From Acidilobaceae archaeon (GTDB lineage: Archaea; Thermoproteota; Thermoprotei_A; Sulfolobales; Acidilobaceae), in assembly GCA_026985385.1 (NCBI GenBank), contig JALSQM010000027.1:1-16583 (forward strand): a DNA stretch of 16,583 nt. Direction: 5' to 3'. How positions within the stretch are numbered: the stretch's first letter is position 1; every line of letters starts with the position of its first letter. Under the pieces are notes generated by a model, which ran no database searches, was not told the DNA's origin, and saw only the letters and a list, made by a program, of their open reading frames with translations. The translations under genes were made by a program, and so were the position numbers. This document shows, piece after piece, positions 6,103-12,346 of this stretch.

Positions 6103-6675
6103 ATGGGGGCTCTAGAGTTGATTCTGTCGGATCGAGACATAGAGGCGCTCATCAAGGTGGGGGATCTAGTAGTTGAGCCGCTCTTCGACGATACTATTAG
6201 GGAGAACGGCCTAGACCTGAGGCTTGGCACTCAGTACTGCCTCCTCCGCAGGAGGAGCGACCTAACGCTGGACCCCAGGGATCCCATGAGCCCCCTAGAC
6301 TTCTATGATTGTAGCGACTCCGGCGGCGAGGGCATAGTCGTCCCGCCGGGTAGGAGGGTGCTGCTTCACACCCTGGAGTACCTCAGGCTCCCCAGCTACC
6401 TTGCTGGCCTGGTTAACCTTAGGAGTACGTGGGCCCGCACGGGCATATACATACCCGCCACCGTCGTGGACGCGGGCTTCGAGGGCCAGCTGACAATCGA
6501 GGTCGTGGGGAGCGACTTCCCCGTCAAGCTCTACCCAGGCGAGCGCTTCCTACACCTGGTACTGGTAAGACTCTCAAGCCCGGCAGCCAAGCCCTACAGG
6601 GGCCTCTACAAGGGCCAGCGCGGCGTGAGGCTACCGAAGATATTCGAGGGCTCAAGCCGGGTAGCCAGGCACTAG
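6103..6675 (+). CDS. dcd: dCTP deaminase / dUTPase family protein
   Basis: Deaminates dCTP to dUTP (or, in some archaeal members, also removes pyrophosphate), supplying dUMP for thymidylate synthesis and limiting uracil in DNA. Of 190 residues, the family start LILSDRDIEALI is at 6-17, followed by DLRLGTQYC (38-46), the nucleotide-binding LRSTWARTGIYIP (106-118; usual form RSSxAR), VVDAGFEGQLTIEV (121-134) with the catalytic-type Glu, GERFLHLVL (146-154), and the C-terminal GLYKGQRGVRLPKIF (167-181). The ATG at 6103 gives five extra residues compared with usual relatives. The in-frame TTG at 6118 gives the canonical MILSDRD start and fits the TATA spacing, so it may be the true start. Deaminase and bifunctional forms cannot be separated with confidence. 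Confidence 0.9.
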   Translation: MGALELILSDRDIEALIKVGDLVVEPLFDDTIRENGLDLRLGTQYCLLRRRSDLTLDPRDPMSPLDFYDCSDSGGEGIVVPPGRRVLLHTLEYLRLPSYLAGLVNLRSTWARTGIYIPATVVDAGFEGQLTIEVVGSDFPVKLYPGERFLHLVLVRLSSPAAKPYRGLYKGQRGVRLPKIFEGSSRVARH

Positions 6676-6691
6676 ATGTCCCCCATCCCCC

Positions 6692-6700
6692 GCATTATTT
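6692..6700 (+). promoter_or_regulatory. TATA-like element before the ammonia-lyase gene
   Basis: GCATTATTT in an otherwise GC-rich gap is centred about 27 bp before 6724. This fits a leaderless transcript beginning at the GTG at 6726. Confidence 0.4.
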
Positions 6701-6725
6701 CCCCCCAAGAACCTCTGGGGGGCGG

Positions 6726-8192
6726 GTGCCTTGGAGGGTGCCGGGTAACGCTATTGAGGTGGGGCCGAGGCGCTGCCTGGGTGTTGACGAGATTGTAGAG
6801 GCTGGCCTGGGCAGGTACTCGGTGAGGCCCTCCCCCGAGGCTCTCGAAGCCGTCAGGAGGGCGAGGGGGATCTACCTAGAGGAGGCCCGTAGGAGGCCCC
6901 TCTACGGGTACTGCACGGGGCTTGGAGCCCTGCAGGGATCTAGGCAGCCCTGCGGGCCCCGCTACGAGGAGAGGGTTATGGCCGAGCACGCCGCTGGCAT
7001 GGGCCCCCTTGCCGGCGAGTGGGTTGTGAGGGGCTTTATGGCGGTGTGGATCTCGCAGGCCTCGAGTGGGGGGCACCCTCTCAGGCCGGAGCTTGTGGTG
7101 AGGGTATCCAAGGCCCTGGAGGAGGGCTTGGTGCCCCTGGTGCCCCTCTATGGGAGTGTTGGTGCTAGCGGGGATCTGGCGCCTTCCGCGCACGCTCTCC
7201 AGTGCATCCTACTCGGGAGGGGTAAGGCCCTGTTTAGGGGGAGGATCGCCGAGTGCTCCGAGGCCCTATCGAGTATCGGGTTGGAGCCACTAGACCTCGA
7301 GCCCGGGGAGGCTCTAGCCGCTATTAACAATACCGCGTGGAGCACCGCCCTCACAGCAGCCGCCGTGTGGGCGGGCCTCCGCCTAGTTGAGGCTTCCATC
7401 AGCGTGGCTAGGTACACCCTCGAGTCCATACCGTTCAACCCGGAGGAGTTCGGGGCTGGAGCGGAGGCCAAGAAGCACCCGGGCCAGGCGAGGGTGGCCA
7501 GGCTACTCCGAGGGGCCAAGCCTGCGGGGAGCCCTGGGAGGCTCCAGGATCCCTATAGTATAAGGTGTATACCCCAAGTGTACGGGGCCTCGCTGGAGGC
7601 CCTCGAGTGGGCCGCGAGCGTCGTCGAGAGGGAGGCCTGCTCGCCCACTACCAACCCAGTTATACAGGGGGGCCGGGCCTGGCACGGCTGTAACTTCCAC
7701 ACGGCGTACCTGGCCTTGGCGGCGGAGGCGGTGAAGGCCTCGCTAGTTCAAGTAGCCAACATGGTCTCCTACAGGCTTGAGAGGCTCATGGACTCCAGGA
7801 TTAATGGGGTCTCAGACTTCCTGGCAGGCGAGGGCAGCAGTGTTGGCGCCATGATAGTGCAGTATAGCGCGGCTGCTATAGCGGCGGAGGCGAGGGCCGA
7901 GGCGTTCCCCAGGAGCGCCGAGTGGCTGGCCACGAGCCTGGGCCACGAGGACTCGAACCCCATGACCCCCAACGCCGCCCTCTCGGCCCTGAGGGTCGCG
8001 TGGATCCTATCCTGGCTCTTATCGGCGGAGGCGGCGGTCGCATCCATGATAAGGAGGGCGAGGGGCCTCCGGGATCCTCTGGGCGTTGAGGCGTCCCCCG
8101 AGGATCCCTCGGGCAGCGTGTATAGGGCTAGGGAGAGGATCCTCCCAGAGGAGCTAAGGGTTATCTTAGATAACACCACGCTACACCTCTGA
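6726..8192 (+). CDS. MIO-dependent aromatic amino acid lyase, histidine ammonia-lyase-like
   Basis: Eliminates ammonia from an aromatic amino acid, probably histidine, giving urocanate. The 488-residue protein has the self-forming MIO prosthetic-group tripeptide Ala-Ser-Gly at 147-149 in GSVGASGDLAPSAH. Other active-site positions known from Pseudomonas HAL are present: Tyr60 (LYGYCTGLG), His88 (EHAAGMG, the residue linked to histidine rather than Tyr/Phe preference), Asn201 (INNT), Arg280 (QDPYSIRCIPQV), Phe324 (CNFHT) and Glu408 (GHEDSNPM, usually QEDHVSM). NPVIQGG replaces the usual DNPL. The frame is open upstream into the deaminase gene; GTG at 6726 was chosen from the TATA spacing and family N-terminus, with GTG 6738 as alternative. 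No other histidine-degradation gene is nearby. Sixteen bases separate it from the kinase gene. Confidence 0.85.
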   Translation: MPWRVPGNAIEVGPRRCLGVDEIVEAGLGRYSVRPSPEALEAVRRARGIYLEEARRRPLYGYCTGLGALQGSRQPCGPRYEERVMAEHAAGMGPLAGEWVVRGFMAVWISQASSGGHPLRPELVVRVSKALEEGLVPLVPLYGSVGASGDLAPSAHALQCILLGRGKALFRGRIAECSEALSSIGLEPLDLEPGEALAAINNTAWSTALTAAAVWAGLRLVEASISVARYTLESIPFNPEEFGAGAEAKKHPGQARVARLLRGAKPAGSPGRLQDPYSIRCIPQVYGASLEALEWAASVVEREACSPTTNPVIQGGRAWHGCNFHTAYLALAAEAVKASLVQVANMVSYRLERLMDSRINGVSDFLAGEGSSVGAMIVQYSAAAIAAEARAEAFPRSAEWLATSLGHEDSNPMTPNAALSALRVAWILSWLLSAEAAVASMIRRARGLRDPLGVEASPEDPSGSVYRARERILPEELRVILDNTTLHL

Positions 8193-8208
8193 GTCCCTGG
8201 GTGGGGGC

Positions 8209-9498
8209 TTGCCTAGGGCGACGGTCGAGCTTGGCCCGGGCGAGCAGGCTAGGGTGTTCGGCCCCGCGAGGGTGAGGGTGGTCAGGGGCTCGATAAGCAT
8301 ATTAGGCGCCGAGCTGGGTGCCGGCGAGGAGTTCGAGCTCGGGAAGTATAGGAGCTACTCCCTCACAGCACTCGGGGGCCACGCTGTCGTGGAGGTCTCG
8401 CTCGGGGAGGGAGGGAAGCTCGAGGCCCCCGTGGAGGGGGAGTCCCACTACATCGAGTGGCTAAACGTGGCGGACGCCATAGTGGACGAGTCCAGGGGGA
8501 GGACCGTTGTAATGGTCGTGGGTCCCGTGGAGGCGGGTAAGACGAGCTTCGCGGCCCTCCAAGCGAATAGGGCTCTAGCCCACTCGATAGTCTCGGCTAT
8601 AGTCGACGCCGACATAGGCCAGGCCGACATAGGCCCCCCCGGCTTCGTGAGCCTGGCGATACCCTCGTCCTGGGTGGAGTGGCTTAGGAGCCTAGAGCCT
8701 GTTAGGATGAAGTTCGTGGGCTCCATAGAGCCCGGCCCCGTCGCAGGCAAGTTAATCGCCTCCACGTCACAGCTAGTCTCCGAGGCGGCTAGGAGGGGCT
8801 CTGGGATCATAGTAGTTGACACCGACGGCTGGGTTGAGGGGTGGCAGGCGCTGGAGCTGAAGGCCGACCTCGCATGGGCCCTTGGGGCCGACTACATAGT
8901 CGCCATTGGGAGCAACGAGCTAGCCGACTACCTGAGGCGCGCTACGCAGGCTACAGTCTACAGCCTACCCACCCCCAAGGTTAAGGCTGAGAGGAGCAGG
9001 AGTGATAGGAGGATCCTGAGGATGGAGAACTATAGAAGATTCCTATCCGCGGTAGAGGTGGAAGTCGACCTCTCCAAGGTCGCGGTCAGGGGTAGTTGCG
9101 CCCTCTCAGGCCCGGAGGTAAGCGATGACAGGGTTAGGAGGGAGGTTATCCACAACTTAGGAGTGGAGCCCGTAAGGATAGCCAGGTACCCCGGGGGCCT
9201 ATGCATAGCCGTGGACTCCAGGGATCCCCCCGATCAGCAGGCCGTTAGAGCGCTCCAGAAGAGGCTTGGAAGCAATGAGGTACTCATAGTCCACACGGGA
9301 GGATTCCAGGGTGTCCTCTCAGCGCTGACCACGAGAGACGGCAACGACTACCCGGCCCTCACGAAGGAGGTAGACCTCACCGAGATGAAGGCCGTATTCA
9401 CCACATGCTGCAACGTGGAGCCTGTAGCCGTTTCCTTCAGCAGGCTAAGGCTAGGAGAGGACTACAGCGAGGTCGGCAGGGGTAGGATCTGGATCTAG
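8209..9498 (+). CDS. Clp1/Grc3-type polynucleotide 5'-hydroxyl kinase
   Basis: Relatives phosphorylate 5'-OH ends of RNA or DNA using a nucleoside triphosphate; the crenarchaeal and euryarchaeal enzymes act on RNA in vitro and may serve in tRNA splicing or RNA repair. The 429-residue protein has an N-terminal beta-rich domain (1-75), then the P-loop GPVEAGKTS (105-113), DADIGQADIGPPGFVSLA (133-150), which is the family's characteristic segment after the Walker A, VVDTDGWVEGWQA (near 205) as the Walker B region, then GADYIVAIGS and a C-terminal beta domain. Length is usual for the archaeal family. The start is TTG at 8209 with GGGTGGGG just upstream. It follows the lyase gene by 16 bases and is followed by the box C/D sRNA. 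Confidence 0.88.
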   Translation: MPRATVELGPGEQARVFGPARVRVVRGSISILGAELGAGEEFELGKYRSYSLTALGGHAVVEVSLGEGGKLEAPVEGESHYIEWLNVADAIVDESRGRTVVMVVGPVEAGKTSFAALQANRALAHSIVSAIVDADIGQADIGPPGFVSLAIPSSWVEWLRSLEPVRMKFVGSIEPGPVAGKLIASTSQLVSEAARRGSGIIVVDTDGWVEGWQALELKADLAWALGADYIVAIGSNELADYLRRATQATVYSLPTPKVKAERSRSDRRILRMENYRRFLSAVEVEVDLSKVAVRGSCALSGPEVSDDRVRREVIHNLGVEPVRIARYPGGLCIAVDSRDPPDQQAVRALQKRLGSNEVLIVHTGGFQGVLSALTTRDGNDYPALTKEVDLTEMKAVFTTCCNVEPVAVSFSRLRLGEDYSEVGRGRIWI

Positions 9499-9513
9499 AA
9501 TCCTAGGGGGAGA

Positions 9514-9520
9514 ACTAAAG
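9514..9520 (+). promoter_or_regulatory. Possible TATA element of the box C/D sRNA
   Basis: ACTAAAG in the gap after the kinase gene is centred about 26 bp before 9543, where the terminal stem of the sRNA begins. It is weak by sequence but the spacing is right. Confidence 0.3.
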
Positions 9521-9539
9521 GTCGCCCACAACAACAGGA

Positions 9540-9630
9540 ACAGGGCGCCCGGTGAGGATCGATGGGCAGCCTGAAACCCGGGGCTCCCCCGGGTTTGTGG
9601 GGTACCATTGTAGCGCTGAGGGCGCCCCGT
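9540..9630 (+). ncRNA. Box C/D guide sRNA with hairpin between D' and C'
   Basis: Box C/D sRNAs with L7Ae, Nop5 and fibrillarin guide 2'-O-methylation. Order here: terminal stem GGGCGCCC (9543-9550) with GGGCGCCC (9620-9627); box C GTGAGGA (9552-9558, consensus RTGATGA); 12-nt guide TCGATGGGCAGC (9559-9570); box D' CTGA (9571-9574); a stem-loop of 9-10 bp (9574-9596, AAACCCGGG with CCCGGGTTT); box C' GTGGGGT (9597-9603, degenerate); 12-nt guide ACCATTGTAGCG (9604-9615); box D CTGA (9616-9619). Both guides are exactly 12 nt, the archaeal standard. The D guide is complementary to the near-universal 16S rRNA segment GCTACAATGG, placing the methyl on its first A (five bases from box D). The D' guide target is not known to me. 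The hairpin in the D'-C' spacer is unusual, since spacers of a few bases are normal. Confidence 0.72.
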
Positions 9631-9649
9631 ATTCTGGGGTGAATGCGTC

Positions 9650-10363
9650 TTGGCCAGCGTCTACGCTACGGCGGACATCCATAGTCCAAGGTACCTGCCC
9701 CTCTTCAGGGAGGCCCTAGCTAGGCTCGAGGAGGAGCCTTGCCTGCTCCTACTGGCGGGAGACGTGGTTGAGAGGGGTAGAGCCGATATGGTTGAGCCCG
9801 TCGTCAAGGCCTTGAGGGAGGAACTCGGCTCGACCAGGGTAATAGCGGTCTACGGTAACGAGGAGTACGAGGAGACCCGGGGGAGGCTGGTCAAGCTGAG
9901 TGCTGGTGTTATAGAGTGGCTAGACGACTCAATAGCATACGCTGAATGCGGAGGCGAGAGGATAGCGGTCGTAGGGACCACCGGGGCACTCGATAGGCCT
10001 ACCCGCTGGCAGAGGAGGCATAGACCCCACCTAGCCAGGGTCTACGCCGAGAGGCCTAAGAGGATAGCAGCCCTCCTAGAGGAGGCTAGGAGACACGCCA
10101 ATAGGGTGATACTCCTATCACACTACGGCCTCGCCAGAGCGACACTGCGCGGGGAGGATCCCAGGATATGGCCTGAGATGTATAGCAGCGCCATGGAGGA
10201 CATAGTTAGGAAACTGAAGCCGGACGCCGGCGTCCACGGGCACGCGCACAACGGCACCCCCTACGCTCTAGTCGGGGGAGTCCCCGTCTACAATGTGGCT
10301 CTCCCACTAAATAAGAGGATTGTTAAGATCGAGTGGAGGAGAGGGCTAGAGGCATTCCTGTAA
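9650..10363 (+). CDS. Calcineurin-like metallophosphoesterase
   Basis: A 237-residue predicted phosphoesterase with a two-metal active site. The motif series is clear: TADIHS (7-12), LAGDVVERG (35-43), YGNEEYEE (68-75), LLSHYGLAR (155-163) and VHGHAHNG (195-202). The third motif normally reads GNH(D/E); here the histidine position holds Glu, as in several archaeal relatives (GNDE-type). Substrate is unknown; cyclic nucleotides, nucleotides or phosphoproteins are all possible. The start is TTG at 9650, with GGGGTGA about 8 bases upstream; an ATG at 9643 is out of frame. The gene follows the sRNA closely and may share its promoter region. Confidence 0.85.
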   Translation: MASVYATADIHSPRYLPLFREALARLEEEPCLLLLAGDVVERGRADMVEPVVKALREELGSTRVIAVYGNEEYEETRGRLVKLSAGVIEWLDDSIAYAECGGERIAVVGTTGALDRPTRWQRRHRPHLARVYAERPKRIAALLEEARRHANRVILLSHYGLARATLRGEDPRIWPEMYSSAMEDIVRKLKPDAGVHGHAHNGTPYALVGGVPVYNVALPLNKRIVKIEWRRGLEAFL

Positions 10364-10541
10364 ACGACTCCTCGCAGGGCTTCAAAGCCCGCCCCTAACA
10401 GACCCCCGGATCTCCCTCGACAGGCCGGCTCCCATCATAGTGTTACAGCGTAGTGGTAACGCCTAGTTAAGGTTAGGATGCGTTAGGGATAACATCTATG
10501 GGAACCCAGAGATCCCCGGACCCCCCCAGAGCAACCTCTAC
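10364..10541. other. Gene-free spacer with inverted repeats
   Basis: No reading frame or RNA gene is recognised. Directly after the phosphoesterase stop is a small stem GGGCT-TCAA-AGCCC (10377-10390). Further on, TAACGCCTA (near 10457) faces TAG..GCGTTA (near 10480-10490), an imperfect stem around a purine-rich loop. No box C/D or H/ACA pattern could be completed on either strand. Confidence 0.35.
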
Positions 10542-10549
10542 CTTATAAG
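10542..10549 (+). promoter_or_regulatory. TATA box of tRNA-Lys
   Basis: CTTATAAG centred about 35 bp before the tRNA predicts transcription from about 10571 and a leader of about ten bases. Confidence 0.65.
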
Positions 10550-10580
10550 CCCGCGTGGCTAAGCACTCCAGCGGCGTGGA

Positions 10581-10689
10581 GGGCCCGTAGCTCAGCCTGG
10601 TAGAGCGGCGGGCTTTTAACCCGTAGGCCGGGTGGGCCGCCTGGCCGCGCGGGCGGAAGTCCCGGGTTCAAATCCCGGCGGGCCCGCCA
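10581..10689 (+). tRNA. tRNA-Lys (anticodon UUU) with intron in the variable loop, CCA encoded
   Basis: The acceptor stem is GGGCCCG (10581-10587) with CGGGCCC (10679-10685), discriminator G and encoded CCA. The D stem is GCTC/GAGC with loop AGCCTGGTAGA-type sequence. The anticodon stem GCGGG/CCCGT holds loop CTTTTAA, giving anticodon TTT for lysine. The T arm is CCGGG-TTCAAAT-CCCGG. Between the anticodon stem and T arm there are 37 bases instead of five. Removing 32 bases (10627-10658 or 10628-10659; one repeated G makes the cut ambiguous) leaves the expected variable loop AGGTC. Lysine tRNAs have no long variable arm, so an intron at a non-anticodon site is the best reading. It contains CCGCC/GGCGG, and its 5' part (CCGGG) can pair with the start of the 3' exon. 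Confidence 0.93.
10627..10659 (+). other. Non-canonical tRNA-Lys intron (about 32 nt)
   Basis: A GC-rich insertion between tRNA positions 44-46 and 47, removed in the mature molecule by inference. The stem CCGCC (10638-10642) with GGCGG (10652-10656) forms its core. I could not resolve a strict bulge-helix-bulge at the borders; a relaxed form is likely, as for other crenarchaeal introns outside the anticodon loop, which are cut by the heteromeric splicing endonuclease. Confidence 0.7.
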
Positions 10690-10766
10690 CACAAACACGG
10701 GCAAAGGGCTCCTAGGGGCCTCGTACGCTGTGGAGAGCCGTCTGTGACCCTTGGGGATAGGGAGTC

Positions 10767-11534
10767 TTGGCTGGGGGGCGGAGGCTCATCGACGTAGACT
10801 CTAGCCTCTCCCTGGTGGAGGGCCTGCCAGTTATAGTGGATAAGTCTTCCTCCTCGCTGGTGCTAGCTGATATACACCTTGGCTACGAGTCAGCCCTCGC
10901 CTCAACGGGCGTGTTCCTGCCTAGGATACAATTGAGAAGCGCTATCAGGCTGCTATCCGAGTCCCTCTCAGCCCTGCCTTGGCCTGCGCGGGTAGTCATA
11001 GACGGTGACTTGAAGCATGTATTCGAGAAGCTTACACGCCAGGAGAGGGCGGAGATAGCGCGCCTCGGGAGATGGCTGGCCACTGATAGCAGGGTTAAGG
11101 AGGCCATAGTCGTTAGGGGGAATCACGATACCTTCGTAGCGCCCCTCCTGAGGGATCTAGGGATAGAGCTGGTGGAGGACTGCCTCGAACTGGGTAGAGG
11201 CGTAGTAGCGGCTCACGGCCATAAAAGGCCGGGCTGCGAGTTTGAGACGCTCATAATAGGCCACGAGCACCCCGCCATACAGGTCGATGTGGGGGGCGCC
11301 CGCGTTAAGCTACCCGTCCTACTCGACGTGCCCCTGGACGAGGAGTCCCACGTAATAGTGCTACCTGCAGCTGGAGCATACCAGACCGGCAGGAGTCTAG
11401 GGCTCGATAGGGGTGGCTACCTCTCGCCCCTACTTAAAGACGCCGAGAACCTCGGGGACGCTGAAGTATGGGTTGTAGACGAGGAGGCCGGCACCATGAG
11501 GCTCGGCCCTTTGAGGTACGTCCTCACCGCCTAG
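10767..11534 (+). CDS. SbcD/Mre11-related archaeal metallophosphoesterase
   Basis: A 255-residue predicted phosphoesterase of the archaeal SbcD-related group (COG1407 type). Motifs: LADIHLGYE (33-41), VIDGDLKH (77-84), VVRGNHDT (115-122), AAHGHKRPG (148-156) and IIGHEHPAI (163-171). GDLKH instead of a plain GD followed by hydrophobics and the AHGHKRP segment are what I associate with this group. Bacterial relatives accompany DNA ligase/helicase genes, but here no such partner is near, so a DNA-repair role is only by family. The start is TTG at 10767, with GGGATAGGGAG upstream. It lies after tRNA-Lys and converges with TBP. Confidence 0.85.
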   Translation: MAGGRRLIDVDSSLSLVEGLPVIVDKSSSSLVLADIHLGYESALASTGVFLPRIQLRSAIRLLSESLSALPWPARVVIDGDLKHVFEKLTRQERAEIARLGRWLATDSRVKEAIVVRGNHDTFVAPLLRDLGIELVEDCLELGRGVVAAHGHKRPGCEFETLIIGHEHPAIQVDVGGARVKLPVLLDVPLDEESHVIVLPAAGAYQTGRSLGLDRGGYLSPLLKDAENLGDAEVWVVDEEAGTMRLGPLRYVLTA

Positions 11535-11613
11535 GGGGTCGAGTCGCTCAGCGCTCAGCCTTGGTCGTCATCGCAAGTTGGGGCTCGGTATTCCCAGCCA
11601 TACATCACCGCCG

Positions 11614-12216
11614 CTAGTACTGGGGTCTCGTGCACCCATTCTCCTTGAGGATCGTATATATCTTCTCGACGGCCTCGTATACCTCGTTCTCCCGCTTAGC
11701 CCCTGTGATGACCATCTTACCGCTGCTGAATATAAGCAGTACGACCCTGGGCTTATCCATCCTATATATCAGGCCCGGGAACTGGTCGGGCTCGTACATG
11801 CTACCCGGCAGCACGAATGCGGCCTTCTCGAGGTCCACATTAACGTGGAGGTTAGCCGACGCTACGATGTTCTGTATCTGGATCTTCGGGCGCCCCCGTA
11901 TCTCTATCCCGTGCTCTTGGAGGTTCTTTAGGAGCCTCTTAACGGCGTAGACTAACTCGTTTATGCTCTTAGTCCCCGTTACCACCATCTTACCCGACTT
12001 AAATATCAGGGCTGTAACCCTGGGGTTTCTCATCCTATATATTAGGCCCGGGAACTGGTCAGGGTTATATTCTACGTCAACGATCCTAGCCTCTATCAGG
12101 TTCAGATCCAGCCCATGGTCGAGTATGACCGTCGCCACTATATTCTCTATATTGGCCTCCGGCTTCGGCTCCTTCCTCTCGCTCGCCGCCGACTCGGCGG
12201 CTGTCGGCTCGCTCAT
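11614..12216 (-). CDS. tbp: TATA-box-binding protein (TBP)
   Basis: General transcription factor that binds the TATA element and, with TFB, recruits RNA polymerase. The 200-residue protein has an N-terminal extension of about 22 residues rich in Ala, Glu and Pro. Two direct repeats of about 90 residues follow: IENIVATVILDHGLDL...DQFPGLIYRMRNPRVTALIFKSGKMVVTG (about 24-85), and IQNIVASANLHVNVDL...DQFPGLIYRMDKPRVVLLIFSSGKMVITG (about 113-175). The paired phenylalanines that kink DNA are visible in each. The C-terminal tail ENGCTRPQY is short. The start is ATG at 12216 with GGGTGGGG upstream. The gene end converges on the SbcD-related gene. Assignment is certain; no oddity is seen apart from the basic-acidic N-terminal tail. 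Confidence 0.97.
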   Translation of the reverse strand: MSEPTAAESAASERKEPKPEANIENIVATVILDHGLDLNLIEARIVDVEYNPDQFPGLIYRMRNPRVTALIFKSGKMVVTGTKSINELVYAVKRLLKNLQEHGIEIRGRPKIQIQNIVASANLHVNVDLEKAAFVLPGSMYEPDQFPGLIYRMDKPRVVLLIFSSGKMVITGAKRENEVYEAVEKIYTILKENGCTRPQY

Positions 12217-12250
12217 ACCCTCGCCCCACCCTTTAAAAGGGGGTAAGACC

Positions 12251-12258
12251 TATTTAAG
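12251..12258 (-). promoter_or_regulatory. TATA box of the TBP gene
   Basis: CCTTAAATA on the minus strand is centred about 26 bp before 12228, leaving a leader of about 12 bases that contains the GGGTGGGG ribosome-binding site. A second AT element, CTTTTAAAG at 12231-12240, overlaps the predicted start of transcription; if TBP bound there it could repress its own gene. Confidence 0.5.
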
Positions 12259-12346
12259 GCCTCAAGCTTATTGTTGTGATAGGGGATGAAGAGGCGGGCA
12301 GCCATGGAGGATTATTGTGACTGGCCTAGTCTCACTCTGACCCCTC

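Noticed and set aside
6429..6725. N-terminal extension of the ammonia-lyase frame into the deaminase gene
   Set aside because: It overlaps the deaminase in another frame, has low-complexity Arg/Pro-rich sequence unlike any lyase, and the family N-terminus begins only after 6726.
11540..11585. Box C/D-like pattern on the minus strand (GCGATGA followed by two CTGA)
   Set aside because: Only 9 bases separate box C from the first CTGA, there is no C' box and no terminal stem.
12275..12340. Possible box C/D sRNA between TBP and Nudix on the plus strand
   Set aside because: A CTGA with a 12-nt upstream segment exists, but no D' box and only poor C-like boxes can be found.
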